Counted from the stretch's first letter, positions 20,931 to 32,173 are shown. The stretch: DNA of 64,000 nucleotides from Agrypnia vestita (GCA_016648135.1 JADDOH010000168.1:62001-126000); one strand, 5' to 3'. Translations and numbers: made by a program. The notes: generated by a model not told the origin, from the letters alone.

Positions 20931-21574
20931 AACATACGACTTTCATCAAAATATTTGATTTTTTCTATATTAAATTTATATTTATTTTATTTATATTTAA
21001 GTATGGCTAAAAGAAATTGATGCAGACATATTAAATAATGTACTAAATACGACATACAAATTTTAAAAAAGTACGTTTTAATTAAAAATCATTTTATTGT
21101 TTAGAAGACACTTGATATTCAAAAAATGAAAAGGCCACATTTTAAATTGTTATTTGTTAGGGTAAAATCATATACAAGATAATAATAAATATTTCTGTAA
21201 TTTAATACATTTAATATATTATGCATGTTGCCAGAGCACTTGTAATTCGGAAAGTGGGCTGAGTTTTTTTATCGTGTCTCATTAAAAATAATATAAAATA
21301 AAGTACAGAAAATCATTTCTGAGAAACACACACAATAAATTTATAACCTTAACAATGAAATAATTTCAAATGCAGTCACGCACAAACAACATAAAATATA
21401 TAAATTCATCACCGAGAATGAAAGTTTACTTAATTTGATTGATGAGGTAAGCGTGATCATTACTGAAGACATAATTTCATACAGAATAGATATAATATAT
21501 ATGTTTTACGTCAAATAGTAGGAATTATGAGAGCTAGAAGATAGGAGAATTATACACGAATATATTTTTAAAAA
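20931..21574. other. AT-rich stretch, nothing recognised
   Basis: No recognisable feature. Confidence 0.4.
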
Positions 21575-22172
21575 CTAACCCATAAAAACCAAGTTTTTAT
21601 TATATTCCCTTTCTTTGTAAAATATAACAATAATTAAAGACGAATTAAAACATATAACATAACATAACACTAAACTTACAGGAATTTAATATATTTCTAA
21701 AATGTCAGACGTTTTGAGCTTTGATATGACACTTTATGCTTTGAAGATTAAATTCTAAAATCATTTGTCAGTCAATTTGATCAAGATTTTGATATATTTG
21801 TGAATTTTGCTGTCGTCTGTGAACCAATTGTCATAAATTTTCGAAATTCGTAGTGAAGTACCTATTATATATACCGACGGATTTAAATATTCCGTGACGT
21901 CGTCAGGCCGCTGTTGGTAGTAATCAAACATTTGTATGGTTTCCAGTTTTAAAAAATCAATTAAATTTTCTAAAAATCCAAAATTATACTATAATTATTA
22001 TTTTTTTAACGAAAATTTGATAGATCTTCTTGATCGTCGCCACGAGTCTGCTTGCAAAGTTTCAGCTCGATTGGATTACGGGAAAAGGGTTAAAAATCGA
22101 TCTAAAGTTTTTTCGTCAAGAAAACAAGCAAGCAGATGCCACGCGTTTAAAGAAAGGAAGTAAAAAAGAAGC
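21575..22172 (+). repeat. Family W copy 1 (likely non-autonomous DNA transposon)
   Basis: Left end TAACCCATAAAAACCAAG then TTTTTATTATATTCCCTTTC. Right end AAAGAAAGGAAGTAAAA, the inverted counterpart of TTTTTAYTCCCTTTCTTT. The right third contains GATAGATCTTCTTGATCGTC, GAGTCTGCTTGCAAAGTTTC and AAGCAAGCAGATGCCACGCG. Other copies: 40,510-41,058 (+), 35,888-36,250 (-) and 53,076-53,412 (-). The two plus copies are longest; the minus copies lack the central part. No transposase. The superfamily could not be set because no clear target-site duplication was seen. Confidence 0.75.
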
Positions 22173-25100
22173 AGAAATTACAAAACACTCTTACCTGTCT
22201 CTCGAAGAGGAATAATCCAAAAAATTTCGGTCACTCATCAAAAATAATATTTGAACACTTCTTGAAGTTCACACGAAAGTCATTGTCATTAAAGAAATAT
22301 TAATTATCGATCAAATGTCAAGGATAATTCGTCAAATTTTCGAAGCGAAACCAATTATTTACAAATGTTTATTATACCACTGTTATATAAAAATATTGAT
22401 TAACTTTTAAATTAAAAAATTTCATACTAAAACACATAAATAAAATCAGACCGACACGTAAATCTGAGTGATTACCTATAATTCATGAGCTGTATAACCT
22501 TGGAAAATTAAATATTTGAATATTTAATAATTTTCTTTATAAGAATATAACTTTATCCATATATTTATGAATACTTGGGTAAATCGAGTACATTTATAAG
22601 ATCAGAATTATTTGTAATTAATGAACAAGAAGATATCGATCGAATGAAAACATCAAAATTTCAAAAGTCCTTGGATCCGCAAGGATGACATTGACACACG
22701 ACAGGGGAGGAGATTGTTGAACTTTGTTGAAGGTAATAATTATAGATGAATATAAGAAGATGAGTGATAGTCAGGGAGATTAATAGTATAAGTACAGTAC
22801 TAGTAGAAGTCGAGGACGATCATGAAAGGCAGTACAAGACTACGAAAGACGGACAATGATAAGATGGAAATGTAAGAATCAGGATGGGAATATTTAACAT
22901 CACACTATATCTTAGTATATATGTTTGAATAATATTTCACAACCACGTTTTCATCTATAAACGCTACGAATATTTAAAAGCCATGGACAAATAACAACAA
23001 GATAACTAGAGTCGAATTAGATTTAGCAAATCAGGGTCGGACCCTATGGAATAAGTTAGGAGGCCCTCGTTTATTTATGAATTTTGACAAATAAAAATAT
23101 TTTCAGAATACCGACCATTTTTTATTTAAAAAAAAAACCTTAATTTGCAAAATACTCATATCTGAAAAGTTGGAAGAGAATCAAATTGACTAATCAAGAT
23201 AATAACAAATTATTAATCAAATTATGCAATGTCATCCTTGATGGCGCTGATCAGCGATCGTCCATTAAAAATGAACAAATCGCTTAAAATTACAATTTTT
23301 AAATACATCAACGAAACAAGACGTACTCAAATGTGCTGTTTGCGCGAGATTTCTTTATCTCTTTCCTACTTATCTGTATCAGGTGAATCCGTTGATATGG
23401 TAGCGACGCGAGAGACCCGTTACCATTCGGTCGTTGGTAAATCGTTAAACGAAAATAATATATTGCCAGCAACGGCGAATATCGTCAATATTGTAAAGCC
23501 TCCATTGAGATGTTTACAGCTAGTGTGCAGCACAGATGCAAGGCTTACATTAACAGCTTTAAACTGAATACCCTGGAAGCTATTTACTGTACAAGTCAAT
23601 CAAAATCGTAGATATTTTCTTCAAAATTATTTGAAAGCTAAGGGAGATATTACTGAAGGTTTTGAAGGCAGTACATTTATTAGAATTGATTATGTCAACA
23701 ATAAAAAAATGATTTAATGTAAACAATTAATTTTGAAGCTCTTCTATAACTTTTTCTTACCCAAACATATTATTTGTATAGTATATGGGCTATAAAAAAC
23801 GAATTTCTACGTGTTTATTACTTTTTGAGCAAATAATGAAATTACGCAAACAGGAATACCTACATTTTAATAGATCCCAGTCAATAAAAACACCGTAAAC
23901 ACGCTTCTACTATTGTCTTTCAACGAAACTTTCTTAAAAACACTTGTTTAAAACATTTATGGGGTACATGATTTACGCATTTTCATTGCTCGATCTTTAT
24001 CGCGAGAAAACAGACATCTTCGACAATTTTTCGCACGGTTGTCCAAGTACCTACAAGGCATGGAAACAATTGAATACGACGCGGTAACAATATTCCGATT
24101 TTCATAACAAACGTCAAACGATTGGGGTCACCACCTTTATGCGGGCATAGAGACGACCGCTAGAGACCGCTGTCGGCTCGCAACTGAGTGGTACGTCTGG
24201 TTTGTACGGAACGAGAATTTTCGCTCGAACTTTTCAAAGTGCGCGCTTTATTTTTCGCGCAAAATATGATGCATTTGAAAACCGTATTCCATTTTTGGAT
24301 ACACTGTTCGATTAAACATTGCACCGATGACGGGATATACCTGCATATGCGCTAATTATTTTTAATGATGTTATCCTGTTTGTTTCGACATGAACGCGTT
24401 TTGAAACGTTTAGCGAATTTTCTTTGTGCGGGGTAAATCTACCTACCGCTTCGTCAGTTATGTCAGCTACAAAATCTGCGAAAAAATGTAAAATCAAGCG
24501 AATTGAAGATTCTAACTTTTTGGAAAAAATTGAAAACTTATAATTGTAATATAAATAAAAACACTTTCTTTGTATTAAACCACGATTTAACAAAGAAAAG
24601 TGTTTTTCTTTATTTTAATAAGTCAAACCACAAAGTTATTGCTTTCTACCAAAGTATATAATTTTAATTATTGCATTTTAAGAAAGTCAATAAATTGTAT
24701 TAATTTTAATTATTTCAAAAAAATAATTTTTATTTTAATTTACTCTAAATTAAATTTTGTAATGCACATGAAGTCTTACGCGCTTACTTTGAAAATAGTA
24801 AAAATATTGATGTGACATACATTATGTGTGCAAAATTGTATGTTTTTTTAAATATATATAAGGAAGAAATAAATAAAAAGTCGAAGAATTCTCGGCTTCT
24901 TAATTTTCGCATTAAATTTTAAGATATTATCACATTGAACTATGAAAATAGATGTATCACATCAAACTTAATCTAAATATTATTTTTGATGAAGATTGCA
25001 ATGTGAGGACGACGATTCAGGTTTGACTATTTTTAAAACTAAGAAGTCAAGAAATCATAGCCTCCAAAATATCTGTCTTGCGATTTATTATTTGATAACA

Positions 25101-25329
25101 TTCAAACATGAATAGTTTAGATCTTTACATGTTTGCATGAGAAAATTTTTGTACAGTAAATCATGAGAAAAATTAAATAATCCTTTAAGAATTAACACAA
25201 TTGTAATAATCTAACATCGAAGAGGAGTATAATAATCAAAAAATATTGTTACTATCTTTGTACAATACGCACACGATTCTTAACTATTATTATTGTATCT
25301 AATTTTGGAAAGAACAGAACTTCCCATCG
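22173..25329. other. 3.1-kb stretch without recognised features
   Basis: The longest ORF, 112 codons at 23,229-23,567 (+), has no recognisable domain. GC is higher at 23,380-23,420 and 24,110-24,260, the latter with CGCG-containing motifs. This could be single-copy sequence, but I cannot assign exons or promoters. Confidence 0.35.
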
Positions 25330-25711
25330 ACAGGTGCAAAATATGTGTACTCAGCATTTTGGAATTTGCGTCACCAATTTGGTCTCCGCACTACGAAATT
25401 CACAAAAAGCATCTCGAACGCGTTCAGTAGACATTCGCCAAAATTTTGAATTTGAAAAAGCACGTTCACTTCGACAGCTGTACAGAGGCATATAACAACC
25501 AGATAGACAGATTGCAGATAGATGAATGATAAGTGTTATGAAATATCTTCACAAATTGCTGAACAATAGCTTTGAATCCCCTGAAATTGTAAGCTCCGTG
25601 CATTTTAATATTCCTCAGAGACGAACAAGAGTACCGTACCTTTTTCACTTGGATAATTGGAAAACAAACTACAGCAGAAACCCCATAATTATCTTGATAA
25701 CCGTACCATGA
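25330..25711 (+). pseudogene. Jockey-type LINE reverse transcriptase C-terminal fragment
   Basis: Across frames the plus strand reads EFASPIWSPHYEIHKKHLER, then KKHVHFD. Later, in the 25,526-25,711 frame, it reads KLLNNSFESPEIVSSVHFNI followed by PQRRTR and LFHLDNWKTNYSRNPI. The Y/FASPIWSPHY.....LE.VQ motif, then FN.P.RRTR....F......NY..N.P, is typical of the region after the polymerase core in Jockey-clade non-LTR elements. At least two frameshifts and several stops. The catalytic core is absent. Confidence 0.7.
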
Positions 25712-25794
25712 TTTTTACAGATTTTGACATTTTTTGCTTAAGCTTTTAACAGTTTACTAATTTTGTTAGGGGTAAACTTGCGAGGTGACACGTG

Positions 25795-25865
25795 CGCGCG
25801 GGCACGCACACACATATAAACATATTCACGCATACGCATATGCACACACACGTATTTGTGTTACG
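25795..25865. repeat. Alternating purine-pyrimidine tract
   Basis: CGTGCGCGCGGGCACGCACA and a long CA/TG-type run to CACACACACGTATTTGTG. Mostly alternating purine/pyrimidine, the kind of tract that can adopt Z-DNA. Confidence 0.8.
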
Positions 25866-25984
25866 TGAAAATCAGTAATCAGTAAAGAAAATAAGTAACA
25901 GCAACAATCTTCAGAAAATTTGCTATGTTCATAAAATATACTTTCATGATAGTTCAACATTTTACATAAGACAAGTCGCATATC

Positions 25985-26070
25985 TATTGAGATATTGATA
26001 TTGATAGATATTTATTGAATATATATGATAGATATTTATGATATATATGATAGATATTTATTGAAATATT
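25985..26070. repeat. Short AT tandem repeat
   Basis: Three or so imperfect copies of ATATGATAGATATTTATTGA. Confidence 0.8.
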
Positions 26071-26117
26071 AATATTAATGCATAGTTTATTCAATATTTT
26101 TGACTCATACTTAATTC

Positions 26118-26730
26118 ATGCAGCAATTGGCATGCAAAGCTTTTTTTAAAAATATTTTAATGGTTACGAAGAAAATGGTCAAAAAACTTGGTTTTTTAGG
26201 CAGAATAAGAAAGGAACTTAACCTAAAAACGTCACAATTAGTATATGATTCCATTGCAACTCCCCATATTAATTACTATTTAATAATACTATTTTTGGGA
26301 AATGAAACTGAGAAGGAAAAATTCAAAAAATTCAAAACAGAACCATGAGAACTATCTTAAGATGTAACAAATATACAAGAATTAGCGATATGGTAAAGTA
26401 ACTAAAGGCAACGATAATTATGCAACAAATGATACAAATTGTCCTCGTCTTGATACATAAAATATAAAACCAATAGAAAACCAAAAAAAGATTAGTTCCA
26501 ATATACATGTATAAAAATATAAAATACAATTTCGAGGTCCACACTTACCCTACGAGAAGTAGGGAGGATTTTAGCCTTCTACAAACGAAACTGGCAGGAA
26601 CACAAAATAGTTTGTAATATAAAGGTCTTAAATTGTTCAATGAACTGCCAGAAAACGCGAAAAAAGTAAATAGTCTCACTACTCTTCGTAGGTTAAGTGC
26701 AAATAATGTGAAAAGTAAGTTTAATGTATG
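26118..26730 (+). pseudogene. LINE reverse transcriptase C-terminal region, heavily broken
   Basis: The first frame (26,118-26,348) has KKMVKKLGFLGRIRKELNLK and LVYDSIATPHINYYLIILFL. A shifted frame then gives MRTILRCNKYTRISDMV. Near the end come THTYPTRSREDFSLL-like residues and YKGLKLFNELPENAKKVNSL. The KIGFL.R.....L....LVY..I..PH..Y.., then MR.ILRC..YT.I..M, then GL..FN.LP..K series is a familiar non-LTR RT tail (Jockey/CR1-like group; clade not resolved). It differs from the 25.3-kb fragment and is in the same orientation. Confidence 0.65.
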
Positions 26731-26814
26731 ATTATGTTATGTTGTTTCATGTTTATTTTCTTTTTTAAATTTCTTTACTATGTGCCAGATATGAAAGTGT
26801 GTTTTTATTTATGA

Positions 26815-27200
26815 CTAGCTGTCCTTACCCGGCGTTGCGCGGGTTAAGGATTAAGTTTAAAATAAATTTGTGAGGGTAAACAAAGGTTCGATACGAATGG
26901 TATAGATTTGCATCGAAAATATATAATAGGAGGGGAAGGGTTAAAAGAATAGGGAGAAATGTCGCATTTGTTACCCGCCGAGTCCTTAAGAATAAGTTTC
27001 CAAATTTTGAATCCGATCGGTCAAACGGTACAGATTTGCATCGAAAATATGTCAGGGGGAGGGGAAGGGCTACGAGAATAGGGAGGAAATGTTTCCTATG
27101 TTACCCGCCAGGTCCTAAAGCATAAGTATGCAAAATTTGAATCGAATCGGACAAACGGTGTAGATTTGTATAGAGAACAGACAGACATTGAGTTTTATAG
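26815..27200 (+). repeat. Dispersed repeat with two internal ~130-bp tandem units
   Basis: Opens ACTAGCTGTCCTTACCCGGC, a kind of start shared by abundant insect repeats, and ends with GAACAGACAGACATTGAGTT. Inside, units 26,904-27,031 and 27,032-27,161 are about 80% alike: AGATTTGCATCGAAAATAT, GGAGGGGAAGGG, GTTACCCGCC, then GAATC.GATCGG and AAACGGT. Not coding. Class undetermined. Confidence 0.75.
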
Positions 27201-28114
27201 GTATAGATTATTTATGTTGTTTTTGGAATATTTATGTTTATTTTGCTATGTTAATTTATGTTTTAATTACTAGATTTAAAAATGTGTTCCTTTTTCAACT
27301 ACATAAAAAATATACAAACAGAGTATTGCGGACCAGCCCTGTTACATCCTGTATAAAAAGTCGAACAGTGAAAAAAAACAGACCTAATCTTCATATGATA
27401 CGTATTACGAGCACATTTCGTATTAAGTATTCATACCCTGTTTTGTTAAATATTATTCACATGGATTTGCTTCCTTTCTAATGTACAAGACAGGATATTT
27501 GAATCTTCTTGGATGTCTACCAGCTAACCTGTTAATGACGCCGGTTGCATACAAATAAGCCGGCATCTCGAAAGGATCCTTTATCCCTGCAGGATATTGT
27601 ACTTTATAATCTATTGAGGTGCTTCCTTCTTCCTTTGTTGCTCGACTCTTTATTATTCAAGTTAGAAAATTAATACCTTTTGTTTGCTGAATATTATATT
27701 CTTAAATGTTGGACTGGTTATAGAGAAAAAATGTATTTTTATTCTTATGGTTCTGTGAGTAAGGTACCTATGAATGTTATTAAAAAATATATCAGTATGT
27801 CTGTATCGTATTAATTTCCTGTCAATATGTTTTAGCAATTTACCAAGTTAACCCACATCCAATCGTAGTTTGCACAATAAAAATATTCTTATTTTAATGT
27901 TTCAGATTGCTCCTGAAATATAATATGGTGATGTTCTGTCTAAAAAAATATCCTTGGATAGAATTTTTACTCATCTTTATTATAATAAAACAATTTTATG
28001 AATAAAATAATGTGAAAAAGTGGATTTATAAATTTTAGAGATTTTTGTTTAATTTTTAGTGGAGAAAGGAAAATATGAACATTTAAGTATTATATTTTAA
28101 GTACAATATTTTGG
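27201..28114. other. AT-rich stretch, nothing recognised
   Basis: A 97-codon plus-strand ORF (27,188-27,481) has no recognisable domain. Confidence 0.4.
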
Positions 28115-28387
28115 AAACCCGGCGGGTTCGAGTCCAAAATTATTATAGTACAAATATACGAAAAAAAACGCATTTAAAATGTTTATTGCAAAAAATAAAA
28201 GGTATGATTAAAACAAACAAGATAAAAAATTTATACGAATACACAGCTTTTATACATAGGTTATTTAAAAAATATACATTATAAAAATTATTACACATGT
28301 TAAAGTAAAAAAATATGCAAATACGTGTGATAAAAAATAAACAAAGTTAAAGAACATCTAAGAGTATTTTACACACATAATTTTTTT

Positions 28388-28622
28388 AATTTAAAATTTC
28401 TTATATAATGATATTTTAAGAAAATTATAAGGGACTTATCGCCTAATGATGATATAATTTTTGTGCCAAAATTAGTCGACTCCGAAAATGTTCGTTCATT
28501 GTGTGTTGATATTGCTCTCTCAAGAGCCTCTCAAGATTTACTGTACGTTTTTTATTTGTTTTAAACAAGGAAAATTCTTCCCGTAAATATTTAATTATCT
28601 TTTTATTATATTTAATCACCGT
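28388..28622 (-). pseudogene. hAT transposase C-terminal dimerisation domain, broken
   Basis: A minus-strand frame reads AISTHNERTFSESTNFGTKI then ISSLGDKSLIIFLKYHYI. This matches the hAT C-terminal pattern (A.P..ER.FS..G...T..R..LGD......FL...), although the expected arginine-rich turn is altered. Upstream, in another frame, LREEFSLFKTNKKRT would be the preceding helix, so one frameshift separates them. It may belong to a hAT remnant extending from about 28,115 to 28,895, whose two ends both carry ACCCGG-rich sequence. Confidence 0.5.
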
Positions 28623-28799
28623 AATTATCTTTAGACTCAGTATGGAGGTGAAGCCTGGAGCTGGCACAAGAAGATCGAAAGTTTAACTTCTTCAATGCTT
28701 ATCCCAAGTGAAGCAGGTAGAAATACTCGCCTGAGCTAGCTCCGCAAAATTTAAACTAATATATAATAAAATTAATAATAATAGAATTAAAATTAATAT

Positions 28800-28895
28800 A
28801 TAATAAAACCCGGACCCGGCAGGTTTGACCCCGAGTTTCGGGTCCGGGTTTTTCGGTCATTACCCGACCGGGTCCAGAAACCCTAGCTGCAGGGT
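28800..28895 (-). repeat. ACCCGG-rich terminal segment of the presumed hAT remnant
   Basis: On the minus strand this starts TAGGGTTTCTGGACCCGGTC and contains several CCCGG/ACCCG words, unlike the AT-rich flanks. A shorter similar segment, AAACCCGGCGGGTTCGAG, lies at 28,118-28,135. A matching target duplication was not found. Confidence 0.4.
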
Positions 28896-29159
28896 GCACA
28901 AGAGTGCGCGCATTGACTTTTTAAACATTTATATTATGTGTTGTAAAAGTAAGAGTTACACGATTTGTATTTTTTCTTGTAATACCTAGATATTCAATAG
29001 TTCAAACAAACTAATTTTTGTTTTCCTAAAATGTATAGTTTTATTTGCACAAATTCTGAAACTGAAAACATGCGGTTTCTTGTACCACCCTACTCTAAAC
29101 ATATACATTTTAGATTTGATTCTTAAGTTGAGCAGTGAGACATTCGATTTGTGTTAACT
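28896..29159. other. AT-rich stretch, nothing recognised
   Basis: No recognisable feature. Confidence 0.4.
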
Positions 29160-29245
29160 GAAAAAAGTTCAAGCCTCGTCTGGTTAAATCACCAAGTTAG
29201 TCCATTTTTTCAATACCCACGCGCTGGTTTAAAAAGTGAGAGTAC
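29160..29245 (+). repeat. SINE-A-like fragment, degenerate
   Basis: AAGTTCAAGCCTCGTCTGG (B-box-like) followed by CCAAGTTAGTCCATTTTTT parallels the middle of SINE-A (CAAGTTAGTC..TTTTT). The 3' body is not recognisable. A second B-box-like GTGATTCAAGCCTC lies at about 29,346. Confidence 0.35.
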
Positions 29246-29669
29246 GTACGTGGTACGTATGTTTTTTATGCGAGCGACTCCATTAAAAAAATGTGGGTTT
29301 GTTGATTTAATACTAAAGATACTCGCTTAATGATGCGGTGGTTCGTGATTCAAGCCTCATTCTAGAGTTAATTAGCAGATTTGTTTTTCTTAGCTCAAGG
29401 GTTCCGATTTTTTAAATAAACGCATGTACATTTAAAAAATTGTATATTGTTAAGGAAACAAATAAATTATTATAAGTGGAAGACAAAAATATTTGTTTAA
29501 AATATTGTTTTAAATGTTGCGTACGTATGCAAAACCTCCACTATCCATATGGGTAGTGGCGGTTTTGCATCTATGCGCCACAAATATAGTAGTTTGTCGA
29601 TGTAAAGGTCATGTTACTCGCCTATAGTTACTTTGTTGTGCAACATGATTATTTTAATTAACACATTAT

Positions 29670-29800
29670 TTACTTTCAATTATGTGGTTAGCGAATTCCG
29701 AGAAGTTGTTGTCCTTTAAACAATGGCGATGTTCTTTTATTATTGTATTTAGATTTCTTGCGGCTTGATTTTTGTATCTATTTGCTGTTCACAATGTCCA
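29670..29800 (-). pseudogene. PLE GIY-YIG endonuclease fragment
   Basis: Minus strand: ARNLNTIIKEHRHCLKDN then NFSEFANHIIESK. These are the R.LNT.IKEH and EFANHI motifs seen at 9950-10,228. Upstream, KTCGHC may be a remnant of the YIG-side strand. Together with the plus-strand fragment at 29,845-29,960 it forms an inverted pair that is duplicated at 31,715-31,995. Confidence 0.6.
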
Positions 29801-29844
29801 CAAGTTTTTCGTATATTTCACTATTTTCTAATCAATCAAAGTTT

Positions 29845-29960
29845 TGAGGTAGGAGGAATTATACCGAATATCGCCGTTGTTTAAAAAACAACAACTTCTC
29901 GGAATCCTCTAATCACATAATAGATATCAACCATTGTTTCGATACCTTAACCTTTAAATC
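29845..29960 (+). pseudogene. PLE GIY-YIG endonuclease fragment, inverted partner
   Basis: Plus strand: EYRRCLKNNNFSESSNHIID then INHCFDTL. This overlaps in content with the minus-strand fragment just upstream, so the two form a head-to-head PLE fold-back about 45 bp apart. Confidence 0.55.
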
Positions 29961-30139
29961 ATCTAAGTATTGAGTATAAAACTGTATAGAGATTAGAGAG
30001 ATTTGGGTCACAGCTGAAGAATGTCCTCCCCCCGCATATGTCTAAGACACGGTTATACTGCGGTGAAAATATTTATTCTTGGATTATTAAATCTCCTGGT
30101 AAACAAAACGGATTTCTTGCAATACACGAATTCTTTTTT

Positions 30140-30295
30140 TTGGTTTGGGTTTTCTGGGGTATTGGGTACAGCCCTGATAACGGACCCTGTAATGAGATCC
30201 AAAACGTCAACCAAGATCGTTAAAACACGGCATACTACAAACCAGAAGATTCTATACAGCGCAGGCGTAAAAACCTAAGAAATTTCGTATTTTTT
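30140..30295 (+). repeat. Dispersed repeat family C, copy 2 (core inverted)
   Basis: Flanks TTCTGGGGTATT and ACAAACCAGAAGATTCT match the 59.3-kb copy. The core runs the other way: GTTAAAACACGGCATAC here versus ATGCCGTGTTTTTACGA there. A decayed CTGATAA...hairpin...AAAACGTC occupies the core. Confidence 0.6.
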
Positions 30296-30429
30296 TCTTA
30301 ATTTTGTAATTTTTTAAGTAAAAACGTTTTGCAATAAAGCGCGAATAATTTGCTAAGACATAGCATTTTTAAGAGTATTTGATTAGAACTTTTAATAAAT
30401 GTTGTATTTTTTTAAACGAATCGAACGCA

Positions 30430-30491
30430 TTAGCTCTGTAAATAAAAACTGCTCCATTTGCTTTCTAATAAGATTGGATAATGGACAGTTT
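30430..30491 (+). pseudogene. PLE C-terminal coding scrap
   Basis: Nucleotides AAAACTGCTCCATTTGCTTT and GGATAATGGACAGTTTG match 31,924-31,972 (CTGCTCCATTCGGTTCC, ATAAACAGTTTGG) in the longer PLE fragment. The match stops where SINE-A copy 2 begins. Confidence 0.45.
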
Positions 30492-30665
30492 GTTGCTTGT
30501 TGTCTCGACTAGTGTTCTAATGGGTGGTGGTTCAAGTCCCATTTCAGGACACAAGCAAGTTAGTCTTATTTTTATAGCACAAGCGTTTTGCTTAATTTTA
30601 AAATAGTACGAATATTGATGCGACACGTATTCCGTGTTCTCATCTCATTTTTTAAAAATAAATCT
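30492..30665 (+). repeat. SINE-A copy 2
   Basis: B box GGTTCAAGTCCC (30,529-30,540), then ACAAGCAAGTTAGTCTTATT, GCACAAGCGTTTTGCTTAAT and AATATTGATGCGACACGTAT TCCGTGTTCTCATCTC with an A-rich end. The A box is eroded. It appears inserted at the edge of a PLE fragment. Confidence 0.8.
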
Positions 30666-31319
30666 GTGAAAATATCAGAAAATATTATTTAAATAAAATA
30701 AATCAATAGAAATTAAAATATTAAATGTGGTAATAAAGATCGCAATGCAGTGTTGGATCGTATTTTTATGATCCTCGCACCATACCGGTTGCAGATTAAT
30801 TCAAAATTCATCTCTTGCAATATTAATATTCCCAATGTCATTCCATTACCTTGGTGAAGGCTAATGCCAGTATGGATAAAGGTTTCGTATGTCATTATGT
30901 AACCCAACCCCTATCGCTTATTACGTCACTAGAGATCATGATTAGTATTATTTAGAGGTTGTATCAAATTACTTGTTAATCGTTGCTCGTTTGTTAAAAC
31001 GGCGCATTTAAGTGCTTAATATAATATCTTCCCTTCATAACGGTAGTCGTTTGGGTTTTAAAATATAAATAATAAAACAGAAAGGAGGTAACTCAATGTT
31101 AATAATATTAAAAATGCAGAAAATTTGTATAAAAAATAGGATTACTAATGAGAAAATACTATTATTTGCTAAAAAATTTAAATAATCAGCGTTTTAAGAA
31201 TGTATTAAAACGTAAAATATAATTTTTCTTAAATATACATCAATAAATTATGCGAAGAACCGAGTGGAAAATTACTCTATATCATCCTGGTGCAGGATTG
31301 CTATCTATTTAAATTTTTA
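30666..31319. other. AT-rich stretch, nothing recognised
   Basis: No recognisable feature. A 64-codon minus-strand ORF at 30,713-30,907 has no domain. Confidence 0.4.
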
Positions 31320-31325
31320 TGAAAG

Positions 31326-31390
31326 AAAAATGTATGTGTTTAATAAAATATATTAAATCAATAAGAAAGAAAAAGATTCAAATATAAAAG
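31326..31390. repeat. ~55-bp block repeated at 34,074-34,130
   Basis: ATATATTAAATCAATAAGAA AGAAAAAGATTC occurs at both sites almost unchanged, in direct orientation. Confidence 0.8.
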
Positions 31391-31714
31391 ATAAATATTT
31401 CAAAGCGTTTATTAGGTTGCTCCCATTGTATAAGGTTGTTTTCAATGTTTCGTTTCAACTACATTCTTCGCAATGAAAACCTCGTATCTTTAGCAGAACA
31501 TTAATAATATGTCAAAATGTTCTCTCCGATTAATATTTAACTTCTTTTTCCCTAAATATATATATATATACGTACAGCATATTTCAATGTATTGAAGATA
31601 TTTTTGTTTTTCCCAAACAGTATTAATTAATCAGAGTATATATTATCAACGCACTGATAATTAAAATATGTTAGTATTGATACATGACAGTTATTTTGAT
31701 GTGCAACATGATTT

Positions 31715-31830
31715 TTTCGATTAATGCATAATTGACTTATGTAGTTTGCGAATTCCGATGTTTTTATTCTTTAAAAAATGGTGATGTTATTTTATTATTG
31801 AATTTTAGTTTCTTGCGGTTTGTCCACAAG
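31715..31830 (-). pseudogene. PLE GIY-YIG endonuclease fragment (second composite)
   Basis: Minus strand: GKTCGQTARNLNS-like residues, HHHFLKNKN, then SEFANYI, across frames. Same blocks as 29,670-29,800. Confidence 0.5.
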
Positions 31831-31834
31831 TTTT

Positions 31835-31995
31835 TCGTTTTAAAGCAATAAAATAAAAACAACTTCTTAGAATTCGCCAACTAAATAATTGATAACAACC
31901 ATTCATTCGATAGTCAAATAATAACTGCTCCATTCGGTTCCTAATAAGGATAGAAAATAAACAGTTTGGAAACCGTTGAAATTTTAAATAGCTTA
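31835..31995 (+). pseudogene. PLE endonuclease C-terminal fragment, inverted partner (second composite)
   Basis: Plus strand: NNFLEFAN, one stop, IIDNNHSFDSQII, then, after more stops, KINSLETVEILNSLN. The HSF(D/E)N and S(L/S)ETVEI residues align with the 9950-10,228 fragment. Paired inversely with 31,715-31,830. Confidence 0.6.
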
Positions 31996-32173
31996 AATTA
32001 TTAGAAGATACTTTTGGACAACATCACATCTACAAATGGCCAAGCAATTCCTTTCCACTATGCATCCCGCTTCTCCACTCTTCTTCTTCTTAAAATTAGG
32101 CAATCCACTCTTAAAGAGCGATTTGGGCCATTTTAAAAGTCATATATGAGATGCTAAGAAAAGGTATGATTAA

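Noticed and set aside
23229..23567. 112-codon ORF as a candidate gene
   Set aside because: No recognisable domain. It is close to the length expected by chance in 64 kb, with no splice context or composition supporting it.
27188..27481. 97-codon ORF after the 26.8-kb repeat
   Set aside because: Begins in the repeat's last bases and has no recognisable domain.
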